Shown here one piece after another: positions 17,879 to 25,631 of a DNA stretch of 64,000 nucleotides (positions are counted from its first letter, which is position 1; every line of letters begins with the position of its first letter). This DNA comes from Zunongwangia profunda SM-A87 (lineage in GTDB: Bacteria; Bacteroidota; Bacteroidia; Flavobacteriales; Flavobacteriaceae), in the NCBI RefSeq assembly GCF_000023465.1, contig NC_014041.1:1385001-1449000 (forward strand). Reading direction: 5' to 3'. A program made the position numbers and the translations under genes. Below the pieces are notes generated by a model, which did not search any database, was not told the origin of the DNA, and saw only the letters and a list, made by a program, of their open reading frames with translations.

Positions 17879-18904
17879 ATGAAATCACGACCAAATCTTT
17901 TTGATTATGCAACTTCTGAGCTTTCTCAAGATGCTTTTTTGACTTGGTTAATTCAATGGGCAGATAAAGACTATCGAGAAATTGATAGTTCTTTAAATGC
18001 TTGTGCAATTTCCTTTGTTCAAGAACTTTTAGGCAAAGACAAATCCTATTCAATTGAAACCATAGAAGCAGGAAGACAATGGAACAACATTGACGTTTGG
18101 GCTTTAGTGAATAACAAATATTTTCTTGTAATAGAAGATAAAAAAGGGACTAAAGAGCATTCAGACCAACTCAACAGATATTCTGAACTCTCTAAAAAGC
18201 ATTACGAAAAATCAGACATTGAGATAAAGCTCGTTTACTTCAAAATGGAAGAACAAGGAAAATACTGCGATATTAAAGAAGCAGGTTTTTCACCTTTCCA
18301 AAGAAGTAAAATGCTTTCTATTCTTACAGACTATTTCAACTCGACTGAACAAGCAAAACAAAACGACATAGTTGTGGACTATTACAAGAACCTTGACAAC
18401 TTGGACAAGAAAATCAAAAGCTACCTGACTAGACCTTTGAATGAATGGTATTGGCATTCTTGGCAAGGTTTCTACTCTGAACTTCAAAAACACATTGGCG
18501 GAAATTGGGAATATGTTGCAAATGCAGCAGGTGGTTTTCTCGGCTTTTGGTGGAATTGGAATTACTCGAAAGTTGACGGAAAAGAATTTGAATATTATCT
18601 ACAATTAGAACAAGACAAATTTGTGTTCAAACTCTATGCGTACAATGAAAATGAGCGTAGAGAAGTCAGAGATTTGTATCGCAGACATTTGTATAAAAAG
18701 GCAAAAGAGTTGAATATTAGTATTTCTCAATTTGGTCGTTTAGGAGCATATATGGGAGTTGCTAAATTGAACTCTGAGTACCGACTTACAAACGAAAACG
18801 GACTTTTGGATTTTCAAGCCACAGTTGAGAATTTAAAAGGACTAATGAAACTTATAAACGAAACCAAAAAAGAAATAACTGCACACAACACCGTGTATAG
18901 TTAA
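17879..18904 (+). CDS. PD-(D/E)XK nuclease-superfamily protein (cassette 1)
   Basis: The 341-residue protein shows the PDDEXK_4-type pattern: an N-terminal LTWLIQWADK helix, then D72 (NNIDVWAL) and E86-D87-K88 (FLVIEDK), the expected D...ExK active site. A long C-terminal region with WYWHSWQGFY and FLGFWWNW follows. Related proteins are often encoded in defence or mobile regions. The ATG follows the previous stop directly. The last residues (HNTVYS) and the stop are encoded inside the attC-like site, so the reading frame ends within the recombination site. Confidence 0.7.
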   Translation: MKSRPNLFDYATSELSQDAFLTWLIQWADKDYREIDSSLNACAISFVQELLGKDKSYSIETIEAGRQWNNIDVWALVNNKYFLVIEDKKGTKEHSDQLNRYSELSKKHYEKSDIEIKLVYFKMEEQGKYCDIKEAGFSPFQRSKMLSILTDYFNSTEQAKQNDIVVDYYKNLDNLDKKIKSYLTRPLNEWYWHSWQGFYSELQKHIGGNWEYVANAAGGFLGFWWNWNYSKVDGKEFEYYLQLEQDKFVFKLYAYNENERREVRDLYRRHLYKKAKELNISISQFGRLGAYMGVAKLNSEYRLTNENGLLDFQATVENLKGLMKLINETKKEITAHNTVYS

Positions 18905-19014
18905 TGGCGGTTAAGTACTAAATTGTAACGCTTTTCATTTGAGTAAAACAAGTGCAAAACCGAAAGTAAAGTGCTTTGAAATCCGCCACTAACCATACAC
19001 AAACCGTTGTAAGC
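18881..19014 (+). other. attC-like site 1
   Basis: R'' box GCACACAAC (18881-18889) and left arm to 18910 (GTGTATAGTTAATGGCGG) pair with the right arm CCGCCACTAACCATACAC (18983-19000). The latter runs into AAACCGTTGTAAGC, the next cassette core (19006-19014). The arms have scattered mismatches and unequal spacers, and the loop is about 72 bases. Confidence 0.8.
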
Positions 19015-19015
19015 A

Positions 19016-19846
19016 ATTAAAACAAACATCCTGCTAACCGAATATTCCATATCAGAAATAATAACCTCAGTCCCAGAAGAAAATATTTTCTACATTGGAA
19101 CATTTGAGGGAACAGAGGGAGCTGACGTAGATTGGCCTCACAGACACGATTTTTATTCACTTGTTTGGTTTACCAAAAGTTCAGGAATAAACGTAATCGA
19201 CTTTGAGGAATACAAAATCATTCCCAACAGAATTTTTCTAATGCAACCCAAACAGGTTCATAATTGGTCATATTCAAATGAATCAAAAGGCTACACTTTG
19301 GTTTTCGATAAACATTTTATAAACCAATTTCCGTTAGAAATAATGAATATTCCGTTTTTTGACCTAAAACCAAATAACATCCAACTTCTAAAACCAATAT
19401 TTGAAAATTTAATTGAAGAATCGAAACTAAACGACAACTTGGGAGAAAAATCGATTGTTTCGGGAGTTAATTATTTGTTGCTTCACTTAACTAGAATGGC
19501 AAACGATTTAAAGAAAAATATAAAACCCAAGCCAACAACGACATTAGAATTCTCGAAATTGGTGGGCACCACCATTTCTCAAAACCTTACGGTAAAAGAT
19601 TATGCTGACCAACTTCATCTAACAGTCGAAAAACTCAATGAACTCTGCAAAGAAAATTATGGACAAAACCCAAAAAATATTATTTTAGAGAAAAAGATAA
19701 CCGAAGCAAAACGACTTCTGTATTTCACAGATTTGTCAATCAAGGAAATTGCTTTCCAATTAGGTTTTGAAGATAGTTCTTACTTCTCGCGAATTTTTAA
19801 ACTAAAGACCAACCTTTCACCTTCGGACTTCAAAAGTACCCGATAA
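19016..19846 (+). CDS. AraC-family regulator without an ATG at the expected start (cassette 2)
   Basis: The frame is open from the TAA at 19010-19012 and encodes a complete-looking AraC protein. An N-terminal cupin-like region (DWPHRHDFYSLVWF) is followed by a C-terminal double HTH (LTVKDYADQLHLTVEKLNEL; LSIKEIAFQLGFEDSSYFSR). The first ATG is at 19241, which would delete the cupin. Thus either ATT/ATC near 19016-19030 initiates, or the native start was lost at the recombination junction. Downstream come three enzyme genes in the same cassette, likely its targets. Confidence 0.65.
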   Translation: MKTNILLTEYSISEIITSVPEENIFYIGTFEGTEGADVDWPHRHDFYSLVWFTKSSGINVIDFEEYKIIPNRIFLMQPKQVHNWSYSNESKGYTLVFDKHFINQFPLEIMNIPFFDLKPNNIQLLKPIFENLIEESKLNDNLGEKSIVSGVNYLLLHLTRMANDLKKNIKPKPTTTLEFSKLVGTTISQNLTVKDYADQLHLTVEKLNELCKENYGQNPKNIILEKKITEAKRLLYFTDLSIKEIAFQLGFEDSSYFSRIFKLKTNLSPSDFKSTR

Positions 19847-19909
19847 ACCTTCAAAAGTCCTACACCTTAACACTACTGTCATTCTATTTTTGCAAAAAAC
19901 AATTTTAGA

Positions 19910-20308
19910 ATGGAAACAAACAACATTAAAATCGTAAAAGATTATTTCGATAAATTTCTCTCAGGCAAAAAAGAAGAGGCTTTTAAGCTATTAGACGATA
20001 AAATTACTTGGACTGTCAAAGGCTCAGATAATGTGCCTACCGTAGGCTTACGAAAAGGGAAAAAAGAGGTAGAGGATTTTTTTCAAAAATTTCAAAACAC
20101 CTTTGAACCTCAAGAGTTTAATATCAACCATTACTTTAGCGATGGAGATTTGGTTTTTGCAATCGGTAATTTCACCCATTACATTAAAGAAAACCAAAGG
20201 TTAGTCAGTAGCGATTGGCTTATAGAATTTGGTCTTATAGATGGAAAAATAACATCGTATAAAATTTTGGAAGATTCCTATGCACTGTATTTAGCATTTA
20301 AAAAGTAA
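19910..20308 (+). CDS. SnoaL/NTF2-like protein (cassette 2)
   Basis: The 132-residue protein has the NTF2-like pattern: helical KDYFDKFLSGKKEEAFKLLDD, then ITWTVKG, a KGKKEVEDFFQKF helix and C-terminal beta strands (DWLIEFGLIDGKITSYKILED). Such proteins are small-molecule-binding or isomerase-like and cytoplasmic. It follows the AraC gene by 63 bases and precedes the hydrolase by four, forming a probable AraC-regulated detoxification or catabolic set. Confidence 0.75.
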   Translation: METNNIKIVKDYFDKFLSGKKEEAFKLLDDKITWTVKGSDNVPTVGLRKGKKEVEDFFQKFQNTFEPQEFNINHYFSDGDLVFAIGNFTHYIKENQRLVSSDWLIEFGLIDGKITSYKILEDSYALYLAFKK

Positions 20309-20312
20309 TTCT

Positions 20313-21116
20313 ATGTCTTATTTTAAAACGGAACTATGTAATTATTTTTTTCAAGAAAAAGGTGCTGGAAAAACATTGATTTTTGCTCACGGATTGTTTG
20401 TTGACCAGACCATTTTTTCACATCAGTTTGAACATTTAAGTAAAAGTTACCATTGTATTTCTTTCGATATGCCTGGTCACGGCAAATCCTCTTTTGGAGA
20501 GAATGGATGGACATTAGACGAAATTGCAAACGATTTTTATGAATTCATCACAGTCAATAATATTAAAAAACCAATATTAATTGGGCAATCTCAAGGAGGA
20601 ATGGTCTTTATGCGATTAGCTACAAAATTTCCAGACTTAGTAGGTGGATTGGTATTAATAGGTACTTCGGCAAAAGCAGAATACAAAGATAGATTGCCTT
20701 TTTGGAAAGAAGTAATTCAAATTTTGAATTCTAAAGATGAAACAAACATTAGTAGCCTACTAAAACAAATCCAAAAAAACGTGGTGTCGGAATATTTTTT
20801 GAAAAACTTTCCTTCTCAAGCCATTCAGGAATTAAGAATGATGCAGAGCCATCATCCAGTTGGTCTGAAATTAGCCACAGAAGCTGCTACTTTAAACCGA
20901 ACGGACATTTCTGCAGAAATTCATAGAATAAAATGCAAAACTTTAATTGTCTGTGGAAAAGATGACCACGCCACGCCTTTAGACCTTTCTGAAATGATGA
21001 AAACAGAAATTAAGCAGGCTCAATTTGAAATAATTGACAATGCATCTCATCATATTCCGATAGAAACACCAGAAACGTTAACGGATTCAATTTCAAAATT
21101 CGTCATAAATATTTGA
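20313..21116 (+). CDS. alpha/beta hydrolase (cassette 2)
   Basis: The 267-residue protein has the alpha/beta-hydrolase layout: oxyanion HGLFVDQ, nucleophile elbow GQSQGG with Ser, acid in CGKDDHATP, and catalytic His in ASHHIPIETPE. It lacks a signal peptide. It is typical of small esterases and lactonases in the 3-oxoadipate enol-lactonase-like group. It lies between NTF2-like and CMD genes with 1-4 base gaps, consistent with a CMD-type lactone pathway. The substrate is unknown. Confidence 0.85.
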   Translation: MSYFKTELCNYFFQEKGAGKTLIFAHGLFVDQTIFSHQFEHLSKSYHCISFDMPGHGKSSFGENGWTLDEIANDFYEFITVNNIKKPILIGQSQGGMVFMRLATKFPDLVGGLVLIGTSAKAEYKDRLPFWKEVIQILNSKDETNISSLLKQIQKNVVSEYFLKNFPSQAIQELRMMQSHHPVGLKLATEAATLNRTDISAEIHRIKCKTLIVCGKDDHATPLDLSEMMKTEIKQAQFEIIDNASHHIPIETPETLTDSISKFVINI

Positions 21117-21117
21117 G

Positions 21118-21585
21118 ATGAAACAATTAACAATTTTAGTAATCCTATTCCTTGCAATCAAAGGGTCTGGACAAACAGAAAAACAAGTAAAAATGGACAC
21201 TACAAAAACAGAACGTTTCAACAAAGGTTGGGATAAATTAAAAGAAATTGACGGACAAGCAGGAGTGAACGTTATTGAAAGCCTAAAAGATGTATCGCCT
21301 GATTTAGCAAAATACACCATCGAATACCCTTTTGGAGATGTTTACAGTAGAGATATTTTAGACAATCGAACAAAAGAAATTGCAGTCGTTGCGGCTTTAG
21401 CAGCAATGGGAAACGTAGAACCACAATTGAAAGTACATATTAACGCTGCCCTAAACGTTGGAGTAACTTCCGAGGAGATTTCTGAAATTATGATATTAAT
21501 GTCGGTCTATGCTGGTTTTCCTTCAGCATTGAATGGGACTTTGGCGCTGAAAGATGTGCTAAAAGAACGAGCATCGCAGGATTAA
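21118..21585 (+). CDS. carboxymuconolactone decarboxylase-family protein (cassette 2)
   Basis: The 155-residue protein has an N-terminal hydrophobic segment (LVILFLAIKGSGQ, a likely signal peptide). A CMD domain follows with LAAMGNVEPQLKVHINAALN and EEISEIMILMSVYAGFPSALN, matching the E...H...G...E...Y.G.P pattern. The CxxC of AhpD-type members is absent. It is the last gene of cassette 2; its stop codon lies just before the R''-like box of site 2. Confidence 0.8.
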   Translation: MKQLTILVILFLAIKGSGQTEKQVKMDTTKTERFNKGWDKLKEIDGQAGVNVIESLKDVSPDLAKYTIEYPFGDVYSRDILDNRTKEIAVVAALAAMGNVEPQLKVHINAALNVGVTSEEISEIMILMSVYAGFPSALNGTLALKDVLKERASQD

Positions 21586-21587
21586 CT

Positions 21588-21785
21588 GCTTACAACAACG
21601 TATATAGCTCATAGCTAATTAGTTACAAACCCAAAGTTAGTGCATATTTGCCAAATCGCCAAATTTTTGAATTTGGCTTTTTGCGTTTATAAGATAAAAA
21701 GAAAATACAAAAATTTGGCTTGTGCTAAACCGAAAAGTCCGTACCTTTTTACTCGCTACGAGCCATATACAAGACTGTTACCAAC
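21588..21785 (+). other. attC-like site 2
   Basis: R'' box GCTTACAAC (21588-21596) and left arm GTATATAGCTCATAGC pair with the right arm GCTACGAGCCATATAC (21755-21770). The site ends with the core GTTACCAAC (21777-21785). The long loop contains an internal hairpin GCCAAATT/AATTTGGC (21658-21677). Confidence 0.8.
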
Positions 21786-21799
21786 AAGCTGAGAAACTA

Positions 21800-22204
21800 T
21801 TGAAAAATTCGATTTTCCTAATAATTTTTATAACATTTCAAGTTCACTCATATGGACAAAATCTTGACGGACTTTATATCTGGAGCGGAGAAATAAAAGG
21901 ACCGAAAACCGATTACGGAATTGTGGAGATAAAAATAGATAGCGATTCGACATACACCCAAACGGACTTTTCAGGTTATAAAGCTGACTTTGACGACCGA
22001 GAAAACAAATGGAACCGCATTGTTCGGAGTGGAAAAATTAAAAAAGATGGTGGATTTTATCTTCTGACTGAAATTGGCAATCGAAAAAATTGGCATCTGG
22101 TCAAAATCCGCAGAAATAAATTAGTTATTTACGGATACAAAAAAAAGAGAAATGGAAAACTGAAAAAAGTGAAAGGAATAGAACTAAAAAAAGCCAGTTG
22201 GTAA
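21800..22204 (+). CDS. hypothetical secreted protein (cassette 3)
   Basis: A TTG at 21800, 23 bases after the crossover, gives a signal peptide (KNSIFLIIFITFQVHSYGQ). A ~115-residue mature domain follows, rich in Lys and Tyr with beta-strand character (LDGLYIWSGEIKGPKTDYGI). The frame is open upstream through the attC-like site, but those codons are recombination-site sequence. The stop TAA lies within the R'' box GTTGGTAAC of the cassette's own site. I recognise no family. Confidence 0.55.
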   Translation: MKNSIFLIIFITFQVHSYGQNLDGLYIWSGEIKGPKTDYGIVEIKIDSDSTYTQTDFSGYKADFDDRENKWNRIVRSGKIKKDGGFYLLTEIGNRKNWHLVKIRRNKLVIYGYKKKRNGKLKKVKGIELKKASW

Positions 22205-22394
22205 CAAAACCTATAAACAATACGCGCTTCGGGCTTAAACCAATGGTTTATGTATTTTTATAATGTCCGCAAAATCTTTTGGATTTTGCTCTGGACAGTA
22301 AAATATATCAAAAACAATAAGATTTTGCTACTTGCGTGGCAGAAAGCAAGCGCTAGTTTGCTCCCGTACTGTTCATAGCTAAACCGTTATACGC
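22197..22394 (+). other. attC-like site 3
   Basis: R'' box GTTGGTAAC (22197-22205) and left arm CTATAAACAATACG pair with the right arm CGTACTGTTCATAG (22365-22378). The site ends with the core GTTATACGC (22386-22394). The loop carries a strong hairpin, GCAAAATC/GATTTTGC, with outer GTCC/GGAC (22265-22296). Confidence 0.8.
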
Positions 22395-22395
22395 A

Positions 22396-22965
22396 ATGAA
22401 AAACATGACTTCAGAAATAACGCTTGACAATGTGGAAGAATTTTGTGTTCCATTTGAATCCCATCCCTTAAAATGGAAATTTGAAGATGAAGATGGATTT
22501 ATTTCTGATGAGTTTAAGGATCAAATTGTACCATTGGAAACAAAAGCTGCCAAATTTCTTTGGAATTTTGAAAGTACCCAAAGACAGCTTGGTAACATCC
22601 CAAAAATGGAACAGCATTACAAAAAGACTTTAGAATTTTATAGTGGTGCTTCATCTAATCAAGAAGTTAAAAAATGGCTATATACTTTAGGGGTTCCATT
22701 TGATCAGAAAGTATTCTGGATTGATCAACCACAATGGGGATTTATTTTGACTTGGAAAATGATCATTAAATATTCAGATGACTTATTCTTTGGTTCTGAT
22801 GCCATTATTTGGGATAGATCTCTGAATTGGTGTTTAAATTATGATCACAATGACATGTTTTATTTTGGGAAAGATCGAATTGATAATGCTGATATAAGGT
22901 CTGAAGAAATATCAGAAAATAATGATATGATGAAGGCATTGATCCTTAAACATCAGAAAAAATAG
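22396..22965 (+). CDS. hypothetical protein, DUF2947-like (cassette 4)
   Basis: The 189-residue cytoplasmic protein has a pattern that recalls DUF2947: LKWKFEDEDGFISDEFKDQI, PLETKAAKFLWNF, a central FWIDQPQWGFILTWK segment, then a strand-rich FFGSDAIIWDRSLNW and MFYFGKDRI. The match is from memory and moderate. The ATG lies one base after the nine-base core, so there is essentially no room for a leader of its own; transcription must come from upstream. No catalytic motif is evident. Confidence 0.5.
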   Translation: MKNMTSEITLDNVEEFCVPFESHPLKWKFEDEDGFISDEFKDQIVPLETKAAKFLWNFESTQRQLGNIPKMEQHYKKTLEFYSGASSNQEVKKWLYTLGVPFDQKVFWIDQPQWGFILTWKMIIKYSDDLFFGSDAIIWDRSLNWCLNYDHNDMFYFGKDRIDNADIRSEEISENNDMMKALILKHQKK

Positions 22966-22968
22966 GAC

Positions 22969-23052
22969 GCGTATAACATCGCCTATACTTCATGCCGAAA
23001 GTGTTATATTCGAGAGGTCGGCACGAAAGTATAGCCGCAAACCGTTGTGCAT
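22969..23052 (+). other. attC-like site 4 (short)
   Basis: R'' box GCGTATAAC (22969-22977) and left arm CCTATACTTCATGCCGA pair with the right arm TCGGCACGAAAGTATAG (23018-23034). There is one extra base in the right arm. The site ends with the core GTTGTGCAT (23044-23052). The loop is only about 20 bases, making this the shortest of the seven. Confidence 0.8.
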
Positions 23053-23056
23053 AATT

Positions 23057-23653
23057 ATGAAGAACATCCAAATTTTAATAATTTTTCTATTTTCAGTTGG
23101 TGTTTATGCACAAAACACAAGCAAAATAAATGCGGATTTAAAACTATCTGACTCTCTGACTTTGGATTCTGAAATCCGAATCTATGCTGGTGGCGGAATA
23201 ACAAATTATTCTTCCCTTTTTAGAATGTACAAGGACAAATCGGACAAATGGAAAGCGGAATTTTACCAGCATTACGCAAAGGTTTCTGGACAAGCAGAAC
23301 TGCAGACTGAAAAGCAAACTCTAAAATCGAAAAATGATATGGAGTATGTTTGGAATAGTATTTTACGAACCAATGTTCAATTCCTTCCAAATATGTCTGA
23401 AATAAAATATAAAATGAGAGAACGTGGAAATGTTGAGCTTGTTGATGGTGAATATCAGCTAACGTGGCGAGCTAAAGAGATTATGGATGGAGTTGGTTAT
23501 AAAGTTCAAATCAAAGCAAATAAAAAATTACACGAAGTTGATTATGGGAATCCAGAAAGCTATTTAAAATATTATCCGGACGTAGATGAATTAATATATT
23601 TCAATGAACTTTTAGATACAATAAAAAAAGAATTTGGAATTTGGAAAGAATAA
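23057..23653 (+). CDS. hypothetical secreted protein (cassette 5)
   Basis: The ATG at 23057, just past the core, yields a signal peptide (MKNIQILIIFLFSVGVYAQ) and a ~180-residue mature protein. Notable segments are IRIYAGGGITNYSSLFRMYK and the YKVQIKANKKLHEVDYGNPE region. The upstream TTG alternative lies inside the core and is unlikely. No family is recognised; it is probably periplasmic. The stop is followed three bases later by the R'' box of its own site. Confidence 0.55.
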   Translation: MKNIQILIIFLFSVGVYAQNTSKINADLKLSDSLTLDSEIRIYAGGGITNYSSLFRMYKDKSDKWKAEFYQHYAKVSGQAELQTEKQTLKSKNDMEYVWNSILRTNVQFLPNMSEIKYKMRERGNVELVDGEYQLTWRAKEIMDGVGYKVQIKANKKLHEVDYGNPESYLKYYPDVDELIYFNELLDTIKKEFGIWKE

Positions 23654-23655
23654 CA

Positions 23656-23792
23656 ATGCACAACACCGGCTATAGTTCATTGCTTTTGACTTTCCTCTCC
23701 GAAAGTACTCGTAAATTTGCTATCTTCGGTTTATGTCGGAAAATCCTCGCGGATTTTCACGCAACGAAACCATAGCCAAACACGTTGCCAAC
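23656..23792 (+). other. attC-like site 5
   Basis: R'' box ATGCACAAC (23656-23664) and left arm GGCTATAGTTCATTGC pair with the right arm GCAACGAAACCATAGCC (23761-23777). The site ends with the core GTTGCCAAC (23784-23792). An internal hairpin GAAAATCC/GGATTTTC (23739-23758) lies in the loop. Confidence 0.8.
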
Positions 23793-23966
23793 AATACATA
23801 ACACTTTCAATATTATACTATTAGTTTAGTTTTCAAAAATAATTATCAACAATCTCACTGATCTTTAAGTGGCTGATTTAAAGACAACTAAATCTACAAC
23901 TAATTGTTTATTCCTTTTTTAATCTATTCTTATTAACAACAAAAAATTTCTTGTTTGTTTTTTATG

Positions 23967-23996
23967 TTTGTTTTTTAATATTTAGTTGTATCTTTG
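23967..23996 (+). promoter_or_regulatory. promoter inside cassette 6
   Basis: A TTTG (23967-23970) and TATCTTTG (23989-23996) fit the Bacteroidetes -33/-7 elements with an 18-base spacer. They lie 12 bases before the ATG at 24008. Cassette 6 is unusual in the array for having about 215 bases of AT-rich 5' DNA and its own promoter. Confidence 0.65.
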
Positions 23997-24007
23997 AAAA
24001 CAGATAA

Positions 24008-24496
24008 ATGATTAATATGGATACTAAAGAGTTTTTAAATAGAAGAATATCAGAGGTCGAAAAAGAGCTTAGTAGTCTTAGAGCTGCGTTATCAGCTTAC
24101 GAAAGATCAAGTTCTAAATCTAATATTAATTCAGAGTATGATACAGATTTACAAGAAGTATCAAATGAAAAGTATGATGGAACTTGGATAGAAAATATTT
24201 TAACAGTTATAAAGAATAAAAATAGATTTCTTCACAATACCGAAATAGCTAATGAACTATATAGCTCATATGCTGATAAGGATAAAAAATCTGTAAAGAG
24301 AAGAATATCAGCTGTTTTGTCTTCTGCATTATCAAAGGGAGAAATTGACAGTTTAACAAATCATCGTTTCTCTAATTCTATTAAAGATACAGTTTGGGGT
24401 AAAAAAGAATGGTTGGACGAACAGGGACAAATAAAAAAAGAATATATGTATACATCAAAAGAAAATAATAAAAACAACAAGACTTTTGATTTTTAA
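24008..24496 (+). CDS. coiled-coil protein with winged-helix-like C-terminus (cassette 6)
   Basis: The 162-residue protein has an N-terminal coiled coil (EFLNRRISEVEKELSSLRAA), a polar linker, then at about 60-140 a winged-helix-like region (WIENILTVIKNKNRFLHNTE, then KSVKRRISAVLSSALSKGEI and a wing ending TVWGKKEW). This suggests a DNA-binding regulator. It has its own promoter and terminator inside the cassette and is followed by a tiny basic peptide gene. No named family was recognised. ATG 24017 is an alternative start. Confidence 0.6.
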   Translation: MINMDTKEFLNRRISEVEKELSSLRAALSAYERSSSKSNINSEYDTDLQEVSNEKYDGTWIENILTVIKNKNRFLHNTEIANELYSSYADKDKKSVKRRISAVLSSALSKGEIDSLTNHRFSNSIKDTVWGKKEWLDEQGQIKKEYMYTSKENNKNNKTFDF

Positions 24497-24501
24497 AAAA
24501 T

Positions 24502-24527
24502 AAAGGATACTCTGAACAGTATCCTTT
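24502..24527 (+). terminator. terminator after the winged-helix-like gene
   Basis: AAAGGATACT and AGTATCCTTT form a perfect 10-bp stem around CTGAAC, starting six bases after the stop codon. Confidence 0.65.
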
Positions 24528-24582
24528 ATACGGAATTGGAAAGTCCAATTCTTTAATTTCACTAACTTAAACTCATTTTAAA

Positions 24583-24675
24583 ATGGCAAAAGTTGTTAGA
24601 AGAGTGATTACGGTTCGACCAAAAATCACAATCACTCGTACTGTGAGAATTACAACTAGAACAACTAGAAAGTAA
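24583..24675 (+). CDS. 30-residue Arg/Thr/Val-rich peptide (cassette 6)
   Basis: The ORF starts at ATG 24583 and encodes a 30-residue peptide containing MAKVVRRVITVRPKITITR and ending RTTRTTRK-like (TTRTTRK). Nine of 30 residues are Arg or Lys and there are no acidic residues. It is bracketed by a terminator upstream (24502-24527) and a second terminator downstream (24687-24714), so it behaves as its own small transcription unit. It could be a toxin, a nucleic-acid-binding peptide or a chance ORF; the bracketing argues for a real gene. Confidence 0.5.
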   Translation: MAKVVRRVITVRPKITITRTVRITTRTTRK

Positions 24676-24686
24676 TTCAATTAAAG

Positions 24687-24714
24687 GGCGGAGATAAAAT
24701 CTTCGCCTTTTTCT
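24687..24714 (+). terminator. terminator after the 30-residue peptide gene
   Basis: GGCGGAGA pairs with TCTTCGCC (one G-T pair) around a short A-rich loop, followed by a T-rich run. Confidence 0.7.
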
Positions 24715-24837
24715 TTGACAAAAATAGTATATTTTATCGATTATATTACAGGAACTGGTGGTATTTTTATGAGGCGTTTAATTAATGTGAAAGGAATAAT
24801 TTCCATAGATTAACTACATTTATGCTAAAAAAGTACT

Positions 24838-25040
24838 GTTGGCAACACGCACAACATATATAACAAATAGCCAAATCTTTTCTAAATCGTAAATTTTGGT
24901 ATATTTGGTTAGTCGCCAAATCTTTTGATTTGGCTTTTTGAACTAAAATTAAAAATCAAAACACAAAAGTTTTGGCTTGTGACGAATCGAAAATAAATCA
25001 TTTTTGCTCGCTACTTGCCATATATAAACACGTTGTGAGC
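24838..25040 (+). other. attC-like site 6
   Basis: R'' box GTTGGCAAC (24838-24846) and left arm TATATAACAAATAGC pair with the right arm GCTACTTGCCATATATA (25010-25026). The site ends with the core GTTGTGAGC (25032-25040). The loop holds the hairpin GCCAAATC/GATTTGGC (24915-24934), nearly the same as in site 2. Confidence 0.8.
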
Positions 25041-25043
25041 AAT

Positions 25044-25625
25044 ATGAGAAAAACGCTATCGATACTAATTTCACTTCTGATTTTATCTTGTGACAAGTCG
25101 GAAAACAAAACGATTGACTACGGAGCGTTTGAAATAACAGTTCCGAAAAGTTGGTCAGAATATAAAATAAAAGGAATTGACAGCTATGTTAGCGGATTGA
25201 TAACAGACAAAAACGACACGCTGATTTTTGATTTAGGTTGGTACTCACCTGATTTGACTAAAAACCCAGAGGTGTTGGTATTTGAGCAATCTGAATATGC
25301 AGAATTTAGTGACAAGCAAAAAAAGCAATTAGAAAATGTAAAGCATTTAGTTATTGAGGACTTTCTAACCGCTGAATATGACGCAAAAGATTACTTTAAG
25401 TACGAATACGAATTGGACAGTATTGACTGCTTTATAGCTAAATTTATAAAGCCAAAAAATAAAGGATATGGAGTAAGTGGAATTTACATTGACAGCTTAA
25501 AAGGCGGTGGACCGAATTCTAACAAAACTAGTTTGAGTTTTTATGGAAATAATCTATCTGACTCAACGCAAACTGAATTTTTTAAGGCATTAAAAAGCAT
25601 AAAACTGACTGAATATTGTGAATAA
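25044..25625 (+). CDS. hypothetical lipoprotein (cassette 7)
   Basis: The ATG at 25044, three bases after the core, gives a lipoprotein signal (MRKTLSILISLLILSC) and a ~178-residue mature domain. It contains YGAFEITVPKSWSEYKI and ends SLSFYGNNLSDSTQTEFFKA, a strand-rich pattern like small flavobacterial surface lipoproteins. The longer upstream frame reads through the attC-like site and is rejected. The stop lies six bases before the R'' box. Confidence 0.6.
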   Translation: MRKTLSILISLLILSCDKSENKTIDYGAFEITVPKSWSEYKIKGIDSYVSGLITDKNDTLIFDLGWYSPDLTKNPEVLVFEQSEYAEFSDKQKKQLENVKHLVIEDFLTAEYDAKDYFKYEYELDSIDCFIAKFIKPKNKGYGVSGIYIDSLKGGGPNSNKTSLSFYGNNLSDSTQTEFFKALKSIKLTEYCE

Positions 25626-25631
25626 AATACT

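Noticed and set aside
21722..21799. Upstream extension of the cassette 3 ORF
   Set aside because: These codons read through the right arm and core of attC-like site 2; the signal peptide begins at the TTG at 21800.
24972..25043. Upstream extension of the cassette 7 lipoprotein
   Set aside because: The codons lie inside attC-like site 6; the lipoprotein signal starts at ATG 25044.
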